64,000 bases of DNA from Chryseobacterium sp. JV274 (lineage in GTDB: Bacteria > Bacteroidota > Bacteroidia > Flavobacteriales > Weeksellaceae). A program made the position numbers and the translations under genes. The DNA lies in assembly GCF_903969135.1 (NCBI RefSeq), contig NZ_LR824569.1, positions 4,795,001 to 4,859,000 of the forward strand. The letters are read 5' to 3'. Positions 17,057 to 25,222 of the stretch are shown in pieces. The notes beneath the pieces are model-generated. The model saw only the letters and a program-made list of their open reading frames with translations. It was not told where the DNA came from and did no database searches. Numbering within the stretch: the stretch's first letter is position 1; each line of letters begins with the position of its first letter.

Positions 17057-18859
17057 ATGATTACACGTAAAATTTTTTTTCCGGTATTGCTGATGCTGGC
17101 CATACTGGTACCTTCTTTAATTCATCTGTCCGCACACGGATATGTACTGAGTCCTGCTTCAAGAGGATATCAGGGAAGTCTTGATAAGGCTGCGCTCGGC
17201 TATTCTGTAGCATTTGGAAAATATGGCTCAGTAATTAATGAGCCAGGATCTCTGGAAGCCCCAAAAGGTTTCCCTGCATCCGGTCCTATAGACGGAAAGA
17301 TCGCTTCTGCTAATGGAAGTATTGGCGGAGATACTACACTGGATATTCAAACAGCTGACCGATGGAAGAAAACAAATATCACCACCGGTGTGAATGCCTT
17401 TATCTGGAAATATCTGGCGTATCATGCAACCGCAAAATGGCATTATTATATGACAAAACAAGGCTGGGATTCTGGTAAACCTCTTTCTCGCCAAGATCTT
17501 GAACTCATTGGTACAGTTGTGCATAATGGTACACCACCACAGGATAATGTTTCCCATCAGATTACAGTTCCTGCAAACCGTACAGGTTACCATATTATTT
17601 TAGCGGTTTGGGATGTAGCAGATACTGCCAATGCATTTTATAATGTAATTGATGTTAACGTAACATCCGGGACAGGAGTTTCTATACCGGCTACTCCTAC
17701 AGGATTAACCCAGCTTGGAGTTACCAGTTCTTCTGCTAAAATAGGCTGGAATCCACAGTCAGATGCCGTTTCATATAACGTTTTCCGTAATGGACAGAAT
17801 ATTCAGCAGGTAAGTGCTGCAACATTTGAAGATACCGGCTTGACTGCTAATACGGTTTATACGTATGAAATACAGGCAAAAGGTTCTTCAGGACTCACTT
17901 CAGGGAAAAGTACACCACTCAATGTAAAAACGAACGGTGAAGATATTCCTGAAAAACCTACAGCGCCATATAACCTTCATTCAATGAGCGTTACCGAGAA
18001 CTCCGTGTCACTTATGTGGATGACCTCTACGCATACACAAGGCATCAAAAATTACCAAGTGTTTGAAAATGGAATCAAAGTAGGAGAGACTGTGCAAACA
18101 AGCTTTTTACGAACCGGCTTAGCACAAGATACAGAATATCGTTATACAGTAAGATCTGTTGCGATGAATGATCAGCTCTCTGATATGAGTAATGAATTAA
18201 AAGTAAGAACTAAGAAAGTTATGCCGGGTAATGGCCAAACCTACTGTGGGGTAGAGCAGTATAATACTGCCAATGCATATCCTACAGCCGGAACGAAAGT
18301 TTTCTACTCCTGTAAAATCTGGAAAAATAAGTGGTATGCAAATCCGGGAGAACTTCCGGGGACAAATATGGTATGGGAGGAAGTAAGTGTATGCACCGAA
18401 GGTTCAGGTTGTGAATCAAGTGGTCCGGTTACTTATTGTGGAGCACAGGAATATAATCCGGTGAAAAATTATCCAACAGCAGGAACGAAGGTATTCCATG
18501 CCTGCAAGATATGGGAAAACAAATGGTATGCGAATCCGGGAGAAGCACCGGGAAATAACGCTGTATGGAAAGTTTTAAATGATTGTAATGAAGGACAAAG
18601 CTGCAAAACATCAGGTCTTACCAATAAAGAAAATGATCTTTCAATAATAGCATCTGAGCATTTGATCAATTTTGCACCTGAAAGTTATTACAGCAAAATA
18701 AAGAGAGTAGATATCATTACTCCTCAAGGACATCAGATAATGACCTTTATGAATCCAGGAAAGGACAATATGAATATCAGCCACCTTCAGTCTGGAATAT
18801 ATTTTGTGAAAATCCTTTATAAAGATGGAAACAGTATTACTAAAACCATCAGGAAGTAA
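17057..18859 (+). CDS. Secreted modular AA10 lytic polysaccharide monooxygenase (chitin-type), T9SS cargo
   Basis: Copper monooxygenase predicted to cleave crystalline chitin oxidatively outside the cell. Order of parts in 600 aa: signal peptide 1-26 ending LSA, then the AA10 domain (27 to about 205) starting with His27 (HGYV), which becomes the N-terminal residue of the copper histidine brace. The second brace His is His123 in YLAYHATAKWHYYMTKQGW. Two fibronectin type III domains follow (about 209-296 and 300-390), then two repeated chitin-binding CBM5/12-like modules (each with YCG, a KIW.NKWYANPGE core and a Trp). The end is a T9SS type A sorting domain of about 70 residues with SGIYFVKILYKDG. 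Secretion by T9SS is inferred from that domain. Confidence 0.92.
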   Translation: MITRKIFFPVLLMLAILVPSLIHLSAHGYVLSPASRGYQGSLDKAALGYSVAFGKYGSVINEPGSLEAPKGFPASGPIDGKIASANGSIGGDTTLDIQTADRWKKTNITTGVNAFIWKYLAYHATAKWHYYMTKQGWDSGKPLSRQDLELIGTVVHNGTPPQDNVSHQITVPANRTGYHIILAVWDVADTANAFYNVIDVNVTSGTGVSIPATPTGLTQLGVTSSSAKIGWNPQSDAVSYNVFRNGQNIQQVSAATFEDTGLTANTVYTYEIQAKGSSGLTSGKSTPLNVKTNGEDIPEKPTAPYNLHSMSVTENSVSLMWMTSTHTQGIKNYQVFENGIKVGETVQTSFLRTGLAQDTEYRYTVRSVAMNDQLSDMSNELKVRTKKVMPGNGQTYCGVEQYNTANAYPTAGTKVFYSCKIWKNKWYANPGELPGTNMVWEEVSVCTEGSGCESSGPVTYCGAQEYNPVKNYPTAGTKVFHACKIWENKWYANPGEAPGNNAVWKVLNDCNEGQSCKTSGLTNKENDLSIIASEHLINFAPESYYSKIKRVDIITPQGHQIMTFMNPGKDNMNISHLQSGIYFVKILYKDGNSITKTIRK

Positions 18860-18870
18860 ATAAAACCAAG

Positions 18871-18905
18871 AAAGCTGTCTTTGTGATAAGGCGGCTTTTT
18901 CTTGT
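18871..18905 (+). terminator. Terminator of the LPMO gene
   Basis: AAGCTGTCTT (18872-18881) pairs with AAGGCGGCTT (18888-18897) using two G-U pairs, followed by T's. Confidence 0.65.
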
Positions 18906-19007
18906 CAGAAATTATAAAAATATTTAACAGCTCTTAACAAGGCTATTGCATTATTCTTGTTTTAAAGACTATACTGGAAACAGTATAAATTGTTGATAAT
19001 GCAGTAG

Positions 19008-19040
19008 AAACCCGGGCATCTTCGATGCCCGGGTTTTTTA
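19008..19040. terminator. Strong GC-rich terminator, LPMO / DUF4349
   Basis: A 13-bp perfect stem (19008-19020 with 19024-19036) with the core CCCGGGCATC, a 3-nt loop and a T run on the right. It lies between convergent genes. Confidence 0.85.
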
Positions 19041-19044
19041 TATA

Positions 19045-19935
19045 TTAGTTTTTATCTTTTTTCCTTGACTTCCATTTTTTCCAAAGAATGATAATAATAG
19101 GAATAAGCAAGAAGAGCGGCCACAACGAGACCATTCCCAGCAGAAAACTTACAAAACTGTTCCAGCCTTCAGTCAAAGAATCTATAAAACGGCTTCCAAA
19201 ACCGATTTTTGAGGTAGCTGAGCTTCTCACTTTTTCTTTGTACAGATTTAAATTCAGTGTACTGTAATTCACACGGTCATCTATAAAACGAAGTCTGCCT
19301 TCTGCCACATCAATCTCATCTTCCAGCTCCCGGATATTTTCCTGAATTTCCAGCATATCCTTTGTGGTAGCAGCAGTTTTAAGCATGTCACGGTATTTTT
19401 CAAGATATATTTTTTTGTTGGCCAGTTTTATAGCTACATCAGTATATTCCTCTGTCACATCATTGGATGAAATATTTTTAGATAAGACAGATCCTACTCC
19501 GTCCGAAAATGAGTTGATGAGAGCATCAAAATTTTTATGAGGTACACGGATGATCAGCGTAAGATTATCATCCATATCGGTGTTTTGGAACTCCTCCTTT
19601 TGTATATAGGCCTTATTTTTCTTGATAATCTCATTGACCTGATTCTGAGTTTTTTTAATATCACCCACCTGAATCTTCATATCTCCGTTTTTGATAATTT
19701 TTTTGGAAATTGTATCTGTTTTCTTGGGAGTATAAACATCTTTGTTTACTCTGTTTTCATCGGGAAGCAGTTTTTCAGAAATAGAAAGTGGCGGAGGCAC
19801 AGGTACAGAAGCAGCAGATGCTTTATCTTCCGGAATAACTTCCATCAGATCAGCCTTCACTTCATATTTTTCACCGCCTGATTTGCTGCAGTTGATCAGA
19901 ACAAGACCTGATAATAGGAGAATAATGTTTTTCAT
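19045..19935 (-). CDS. DUF4349 lipoprotein with C-terminal membrane helix
   Basis: A 296-aa protein when started at the ATG at 19935, which begins MKNIILLLSGLVLINC, a lipoprotein signal with lipobox LINC (Cys16). The 10-residue longer frame would bury the signal, so I rejected it. After a Pro-rich linker comes the DUF4349 domain with KIIKNGDMKIQVGDI, a coiled-coil section (DMLEIQENIRELEDEIDVAEGRLRF) and VNYSTLNLNLYE-type strands, then a membrane helix (LWPLFLLIPIIIILW) and a basic tail (KKWKSRKKDK). The function of the family is unknown. Confidence 0.83.
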   Translation of the reverse strand: MKNIILLLSGLVLINCSKSGGEKYEVKADLMEVIPEDKASAASVPVPPPLSISEKLLPDENRVNKDVYTPKKTDTISKKIIKNGDMKIQVGDIKKTQNQVNEIIKKNKAYIQKEEFQNTDMDDNLTLIIRVPHKNFDALINSFSDGVGSVLSKNISSNDVTEEYTDVAIKLANKKIYLEKYRDMLKTAATTKDMLEIQENIRELEDEIDVAEGRLRFIDDRVNYSTLNLNLYKEKVRSSATSKIGFGSRFIDSLTEGWNSFVSFLLGMVSLWPLFLLIPIIIILWKKWKSRKKDKN

Positions 19936-20118
19936 GGGTAAATTAATTTTTAGGGGTATGATCAAAAAGTGTGCTTAAAAATGATTGTGCTCCAGATTTG
20001 TTTTAAATTTTTAAATAAAAGATCAAAATACATATAGGAAAGCGAAAAAATAAGCAGAATGAACTCAAAATAGGTCCGGAAAATTGTTGAAACAGTAAAT
20101 TATTTCTATTTTTAATTC

Positions 20119-21186
20119 ATGAAAAAAAGTCTTTTAGCATTTGTGTTTTCTCCATTTCTGATGTATGCCCAGGAAGCTCCGAAACTTACAGACGAGATGG
20201 CTATGAAATTATCTGATAAGCCACTTCATTGTATCAATCAGGAATACCCAAATAAAACAGCCCATATTATCAATAATGCAGGTGAGGTTCCTTTGACTCC
20301 CAAAGATCTTCACCCTAGTTTTTATGGCTGTTTCGATTGGCATAGCTCTGTTCATGGACACTGGATGCTGACCAGACTTTTGAAAACAAAACCCAATCTG
20401 CCTAGTGCTAAAGAAATTGAAAAAATCCTGGATGAATCATTTCAGAAGGATAAACTAAAGACAGAAGCAGACTATTTTACAAAATATCAGCTGACAGGAA
20501 CTTTCGAGAGAACTTATGGATGGGCATGGATTTTAAAACTGGATGAAGAGCTTACCAATTGGGATCATCCGAAAGCTAAAATATGGCATGAGAACCTGAA
20601 ACCGCTAACCGATCAGATTCTGAAATCCTGGAAAACCTATCTTCCAAAGCAAACCTATCCAAACAGAACCGGAGTTCATCCCAATACTGCATTTGCAATG
20701 GCTTTTGCTATAGATTGGGCAAGAGCTAATAAAGATAAAGAGTTTGAAAACCAGTTGATAGAAAAGTCCAAATATTTTTTCTTAAAAGACCAGAAAACCC
20801 CTGCTTATCTGGAACCGGACGGATCGGATTTCTTTTCGCCAAGTCTGGAAATTGCAGATCTGATGCGCAGAGTTCTTCCACAAAAAGAATTTGTGCAATG
20901 GCTGAGTGCTTTCTATGAAAAAAGAAGTCTGGAAAATGTTGAAAAAATTCCTGTGGTAAGTGATCTTAGTGATTATCAGACCGTTCATCTTGTGGGATTA
21001 TCTTTTTCAAAGGCATGGTGTATGAAAGGGATTTCAAATGCACTTCCTGCCAACCATCCACTGAAAAAAGAATTCAGAAAAACGGCAGATGTATTTCTTG
21101 CTAATGGTTTGCCTTTATTGTTTCAAGGGAATTATGGCGGAGACCACTGGCTGGCAAGTTTTGTAGTATATGCCCTGGAAGATTAA
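20119..21186 (+). CDS. DUF2891 family secreted protein
   Basis: A 355-aa protein with a signal peptide (MKKSLLAFVFSPFLMYAQ). The mature part matches the DUF2891 family by eye: HPSFYGCFDWHSSVHGHWML, a Trp-rich helical series (RTYGWAWILKLDEEL), the segment HPNTAFAMAFAIDWA, and a C-terminal GNYGGDHWLASFVVYAL. The helical repeats and conserved His/Trp resemble alpha/alpha-toroid proteins, which suggests sugar binding or processing, but the function is unproven. It overlaps the convergent Mpo1-like gene by 4 nt. Confidence 0.8.
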   Translation: MKKSLLAFVFSPFLMYAQEAPKLTDEMAMKLSDKPLHCINQEYPNKTAHIINNAGEVPLTPKDLHPSFYGCFDWHSSVHGHWMLTRLLKTKPNLPSAKEIEKILDESFQKDKLKTEADYFTKYQLTGTFERTYGWAWILKLDEELTNWDHPKAKIWHENLKPLTDQILKSWKTYLPKQTYPNRTGVHPNTAFAMAFAIDWARANKDKEFENQLIEKSKYFFLKDQKTPAYLEPDGSDFFSPSLEIADLMRRVLPQKEFVQWLSAFYEKRSLENVEKIPVVSDLSDYQTVHLVGLSFSKAWCMKGISNALPANHPLKKEFRKTADVFLANGLPLLFQGNYGGDHWLASFVVYALED

Positions 21187-21656
21187 TATTTGATTCCGGT
21201 TTTTTTCAGAATAAAGCCTAAAAGCCAGATAGGTCCTATCAAAAGAAACTGAAGATCTTTGAGGAAAGACGGCTTTTGTCCTTCTATTTTATGCCCTATC
21301 AACTGAAAAATCCAGGTAATAACAAATACAGAAACGTAAACGATCCATGACTGCTTTCCGAAACTGATATTGGTCAGATAAATGAAATGCTCCAGAATAA
21401 GTATGATAACAGCCATCACGATAGCCATCAAAAGAGAAAGTCTTATATAGAATAATGTTATAAGAACAATCATAATAAGGCTAATGATGCTGACACATCC
21501 GAAATAGGAAGCGCAGAAATGAGGAGAGGGAATAAGGGATGCAAAACCTAAAACCGCCCAAAAGATTAATGGCACACAAATCCAGTGAATAAACTTGTTG
21601 GTCGCGTTTCTATGGCTTTTACTGTATTCGGCAAATAAGAGATCAACCTTTCTCAT
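21183..21656 (-). CDS. Mpo1-like (DUF962) membrane protein
   Basis: A 157-aa integral membrane protein with the DUF962/Mpo1 pattern: LLFAEYSKSHRNATNKFIHWICVPLI at the N-terminus with the conserved His, several membrane helices, and WIFQLIGHKIEGQKPS with the second conserved His group. Yeast Mpo1 is an Fe(II)-dependent dioxygenase acting on 2-hydroxy fatty acids; the role in bacteria is inferred only. Its 3' end overlaps DUF2891 by 4 nt on the opposite strand. Confidence 0.85.
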   Translation of the reverse strand: MRKVDLLFAEYSKSHRNATNKFIHWICVPLIFWAVLGFASLIPSPHFCASYFGCVSIISLIMIVLITLFYIRLSLLMAIVMAVIILILEHFIYLTNISFGKQSWIVYVSVFVITWIFQLIGHKIEGQKPSFLKDLQFLLIGPIWLLGFILKKTGIKY

Positions 21657-21695
21657 ACTAATAGAAAATTGGATTGGTGCTAAAATAATAAAATT

Positions 21696-21726
21696 TTGTA
21701 ATCACTGGTAAGATTGCTTACATTTG
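21696..21726 (+). promoter_or_regulatory. Promoter of the AraC gene (leaderless)
   Basis: TTG (21696-21698), 20 nt and TACATTTG (21719-21726) make a full promoter. The ATG is only 4 nt further on, so the mRNA probably begins at the start codon. Confidence 0.65.
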
Positions 21727-21730
21727 TCTT

Positions 21731-22576
21731 ATGTCTGCCCTAGAAAAATTCGGAGTTGATATTTTTACGGAACGTAATATTTTCGAGCGAATAGCCGTGG
21801 GCAAACCGTTTCGTCCTGATAATCCTGCTTTTATATTTATTAAATCAGGAACTATAAAACTTCGCCAGCATTTCAGTGACCTGGAAGTTTCTGCCAACAT
21901 GTTTATGGTAACCGATCCACAGACTATTTATGAAGTGATTTCTGTGACGGACGATTTTCAGTCCAGAATGGTTTCTTACCAAAGAGGATTTATTTCGGCT
22001 CTATCATTGAAATTTAACCGTCTCATTACCTATCGTTATTTCAGACAGCAAATGAATAAAGGAGTTCCTTTTCCCGAAGACGAAATGGAAGTCGTTTGGA
22101 AAAGTGTTAATTTCCTGAAATATATCCTTGATTCTGAAACAGAAATGCTTTACAAGAAAGAAATGGTAGAACATCTTTTCTCTGTTTTCTGTTATCAGAT
22201 GGCTGGGATTATTTCCAAGGAAGATAACAGTTCTATGAGCCAGATGTCCAGGCAGGAAGAAATTGTATTTGTATTTCTTACTGATATTGCGGAACATCAT
22301 CTTACAGAGAGAACGGTTGAGTTTTATGCCGGACGGCAGTCAATTACAACCAGACATCTATCTTCCGTAGTGAAGACCATTACGGGCAAATCTGCGAGCG
22401 AGATCATTGCTTTAATTGTCATCAATGAGGCTAAAGTGCTCTTAAACTCTTCCAGTAAACCGGTTTCAGAAGTTTCTTCTATTCTCGGATTCAGTGATCA
22501 ATACTCATTTTCTCACTTTTTTAAGAAGCATCTGAAGGTAAGCCCTACACAGTACAGACATCAGTTTGAAAACTAA
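21731..22576 (+). CDS. AraC-family transcriptional regulator
   Basis: A 281-aa regulator with a C-terminal AraC-type double helix-turn-helix (about 190-280): RQSITTRHLSSVVKTITGKSASE for the first helix pair and SEVSSILGFSDQYSFSHFFKKHLKVSPTQYR for the second, the classical signature. The N-terminal ~170 residues look like a cupin-type sensing domain. It lies 89 nt upstream of, and in line with, a TolC-HlyD-MFS efflux operon, so it probably controls that pump. The inducer is unknown. Confidence 0.9.
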   Translation: MSALEKFGVDIFTERNIFERIAVGKPFRPDNPAFIFIKSGTIKLRQHFSDLEVSANMFMVTDPQTIYEVISVTDDFQSRMVSYQRGFISALSLKFNRLITYRYFRQQMNKGVPFPEDEMEVVWKSVNFLKYILDSETEMLYKKEMVEHLFSVFCYQMAGIISKEDNSSMSQMSRQEEIVFVFLTDIAEHHLTERTVEFYAGRQSITTRHLSSVVKTITGKSASEIIALIVINEAKVLLNSSSKPVSEVSSILGFSDQYSFSHFFKKHLKVSPTQYRHQFEN

Positions 22577-22605
22577 AATCTTACATTTGAACATCTTTTT
22601 CCAAA

Positions 22606-22645
22606 AATCAAACATTTGATTGATTTTGTTGTTGACCTAACTTTG
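22606..22645 (+). promoter_or_regulatory. Efflux operon promoter with overlapping operator-like palindrome
   Basis: TTG (22616-22618), 19 nt and TAACTTTG (22638-22645) form the promoter of the TolC gene. The palindrome AATCAAACATTTGATT (22606-22621) covers the -33 box. The half-motif ACATTTGA also occurs at 22583-22590 and 22612-22619, 29 nt apart, as direct copies that could suit an AraC dimer. Confidence 0.6.
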
Positions 22646-22665
22646 CATCTGTAAAACAAGGTAAA

Positions 22666-23976
22666 ATGACAAAGAAAATAAAAACAGCACTATCTGTATT
22701 GATAGCAGCTTTTCCTGCGCTGTTTTTTTCACAACAGATTAAGCAGATGACCGCAGGTGAGGTAGCGGAACTTGCTGTTCAGAATCACCAGCAGCTCAAA
22801 GTGTCTGCACAGAACATCGGTATTGCAAAGCAAAACACGAATGTTGTTAAGCTTCAGAAACTTCCCACAATTACGGCTTCTACAAGTCAATTCTATTTAG
22901 GGGATGCAGTAGCCATTGACAAAGATTTTTCAAATTCTACAAATGTTCCGATGCCGCATTATGGAAGCTCATATGCGGTTCAGGCGACACAACTGATCTT
23001 CAAAGGGGGATTGGTGAATAAATCTATTGAAATGGCAGGACTTCGTGAACAGCTTTCCGAACTGGATTTAGAGAAAAATAAGCAGGATGTAAAGTTTTTA
23101 GTGATTTCCAATTATCTGGATGTCTATAAAATCATCAATCAGGAAGAGGTATTTGAGAATAACAAAAAACTGGCTCAGGAACGTCTTAAAAATATCCAGA
23201 AGTTCTATCAGCAGGGGATGGTAACACGAAATGAAGTGATTCGTGGAGAATTGGCCATCAAAAATCTCGATCAGGGAATTTTAACCCTTACCAACAATAA
23301 AAAAATCCTTAATTATAATTTAAATATTGCTTTAGGTTTATCTTCTGACACAGAAATTGTTCCTACAGAGAGTTTGGAAAATAAAGAATCCGGAATAGGC
23401 ATGGAATATTATACAGATCTTGCCCATGAAAGTAATCCATTGTTGAAATCTGCCCAAAAAAATATTGCGGTTGCAGATAAAAATATTGAGATCATCAAAA
23501 CGGACAATGCACCTACACTGGCTGGATTTGGCGGATATACTCTACAAAGACCCATTACAACCAGAAATCCTGTTTTGGATATGTATTCAGGAGGATGGCA
23601 GACTGGAGTTTCTTTGAGTTATAACATAGATACACTGTATAAAACGAAAGAAAAAGTAAAATTAGGAGAGCTGCAAAAGAATCAGGCGAATGATGCAATG
23701 ACTCTGGTACAGCAGAATGTGGATATGGGAGTGAATGCAGCCTATACAAAATATCAGGAAGCCATTCAGCAGGCGGATATTCTGAATGATTCCAAAAGAC
23801 TGGCAGAAGAAAACTACAAGATTACGGAAGCCAAATATCTGAATCAGCTGGCAGTACAGGCAGAAATGATAGATGCCCAAAACCAGAAACTACAGTCGGA
23901 ACTTGATTATGCTAACGCCGAAATCAATGTTTTGTATCAGTATTACAACCTTTTGAAATCTACAGGGACACTTTAA
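22666..23976 (+). CDS. TolC-family outer-membrane efflux protein
   Basis: Outer-membrane channel of a tripartite pump. The 436-aa protein has a signal peptide (to about FFSQQ), then the two structural repeats of TolC with long helical hairpins, for example LDLEKNKQDVKFLVISNYLDVYKIINQEEVFENNKKLAQERLKNI and its C-terminal counterpart NVDMGVNAAYTKYQEAIQQ (the first quoted from several adjoining parts of one helix). The pattern LAQERLKNIQKFYQQGMVT is typical. It is 24 nt upstream of the HlyD-like adaptor, in one operon with the adaptor and an MFS pump. Confidence 0.9.
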   Translation: MTKKIKTALSVLIAAFPALFFSQQIKQMTAGEVAELAVQNHQQLKVSAQNIGIAKQNTNVVKLQKLPTITASTSQFYLGDAVAIDKDFSNSTNVPMPHYGSSYAVQATQLIFKGGLVNKSIEMAGLREQLSELDLEKNKQDVKFLVISNYLDVYKIINQEEVFENNKKLAQERLKNIQKFYQQGMVTRNEVIRGELAIKNLDQGILTLTNNKKILNYNLNIALGLSSDTEIVPTESLENKESGIGMEYYTDLAHESNPLLKSAQKNIAVADKNIEIIKTDNAPTLAGFGGYTLQRPITTRNPVLDMYSGGWQTGVSLSYNIDTLYKTKEKVKLGELQKNQANDAMTLVQQNVDMGVNAAYTKYQEAIQQADILNDSKRLAEENYKITEAKYLNQLAVQAEMIDAQNQKLQSELDYANAEINVLYQYYNLLKSTGTL

Positions 23977-24000
23977 TTTTTAAAACTGAAAATCAACACA

Positions 24001-25119
24001 ATGGAAAACAAGGAACAAACTACTCAAAATACGACACCAACTCCTGCTGCACCAAGCGCAGAGAATAAAAAAAAGAAAAATAAAACCAATAAAATCAGAG
24101 CCATCATTTCCAATATCATCGTTTTCATGGTGATCGGTTTCGGATTATTCTGGTTAATACGTGAATATTTCCATATCGGAAACAAAACCTATACGGAAGC
24201 AGCACAGGTAGAAGAATTTATCAATCCTGTTAACACAAGGGTTTCGGCATATATCAAAGAAATTAAGTTCATTGAACACCAGCATGTAAAAAAAGGAGAT
24301 ACACTGGTAGTCCTTGACGAACGTGAAATTCTTACACAATTGGGACAGGCAGAAGCCGCTTATCAGAATGCGATGGCTCAAAAGACAGCCACAAGTTCTT
24401 CTGTAAATACTGTTTCCAACAATGTCAACGTTATGCAGTCCAATATTGCAGGTGCAAAAGCGAGATTATGGAATGCTGAGCAGAATTTAAACCGTTATAA
24501 AAATCTTTTATCAGCAGAAGCAGTTACAAGACAGCAATATGATCAGGTAAAAACAGAATACGATGCACAAAAAGCTGCTTATGAAACTTTAGTGAATCAA
24601 AAACAGTCAGCGAACCTTTCCACTACTGAAGTGAAAAGCAGACTGGGAATTAATGATGCTGAAATCAAAAGAACAAAATCTGCCTTGGATATGGCGAAAA
24701 TCAATCTTTCGTATACTGTTATTACGGCGCCTTATGATGGAGTAATGGGAAGAAGAACTATCTCTGAAGGGCAATTGATTCAACCGGGACAGCAGGTTGC
24801 AACCATCGTTCTGAATGGTCAGAAATGGGTAACAGCCAACTTCCTGGAAAGCCAGATGCCAAATATTAAAGTAGGAGAAAAAATTTCTATGACAGCTGAT
24901 GCTTTGGGAGGGAAAAAATTTGAAGGAGTTGTCACTGCTGTTTCAGCGGCTACAGGATCACGATATTCGAGTGTACCTACAGATAACTCTACCGGAAACT
25001 TTATTAAAGTGCAGCAGAGAATTCCTGTAAGAATAGAGTTTACAGCTTCCAACAAAAAAGAAGACCTGGATAAACTGAGTGCCGGAATGAATATGAATGT
25101 GAATATTAACAAAGACTAA
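24001..25119 (+). CDS. HlyD/EmrA-family membrane fusion protein
   Basis: Periplasmic adaptor of 372 aa linking the MFS pump to TolC. A cytosolic Lys-rich N-terminus is followed by one membrane helix (IISNIIVFMVIGFGLFWLI, about 35-54), a split lipoyl/barrel-sandwich domain (FINPVNTRVSAYIKEI ... VKKGDTLVVLDEREIL), a long coiled coil (about 95-225) and a beta-barrel (APYDGVMGRRTISEGQLI, then KWVTANFLES). This is the EmrA order. It belongs to the efflux operon. Confidence 0.93.
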   Translation: MENKEQTTQNTTPTPAAPSAENKKKKNKTNKIRAIISNIIVFMVIGFGLFWLIREYFHIGNKTYTEAAQVEEFINPVNTRVSAYIKEIKFIEHQHVKKGDTLVVLDEREILTQLGQAEAAYQNAMAQKTATSSSVNTVSNNVNVMQSNIAGAKARLWNAEQNLNRYKNLLSAEAVTRQQYDQVKTEYDAQKAAYETLVNQKQSANLSTTEVKSRLGINDAEIKRTKSALDMAKINLSYTVITAPYDGVMGRRTISEGQLIQPGQQVATIVLNGQKWVTANFLESQMPNIKVGEKISMTADALGGKKFEGVVTAVSAATGSRYSSVPTDNSTGNFIKVQQRIPVRIEFTASNKKEDLDKLSAGMNMNVNINKD

Positions 25120-25120
25120 A

Positions 25121-25215
25121 AGATGGAAGATATCAGATTCCAGACATTATGCGTAGGGAAAGCTAAGGTTGAATGTTGAAAGTCTGCCATCTGATATCTG
25201 AAATCTATTATCCAA
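25121..25215. repeat. Palindromic heptad-period element within the efflux operon
   Basis: Arms at 25128-25145 (AGATATCAGATTCCAGAC) and 25182-25199 (GTCTGCCATCTGATATCT) pair at 16 of 18 positions around a 36-nt spacer. GAtatca-GAttcca-GAcatta and TGccATC-TGatATC-TGaaATC show the 7-nt period. It fills the gap between the HlyD and MFS genes. The left arm resembles 51484-51501 before purM at 15 of 18 bases. Confidence 0.65.
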
Positions 25216-25222
25216 AAGAATC

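Noticed and set aside
24819..25112. 97-aa minus-strand ORF
   Set aside because: It lies entirely inside the HlyD-like gene on the other strand and has no family motif, so it is a shadow frame.
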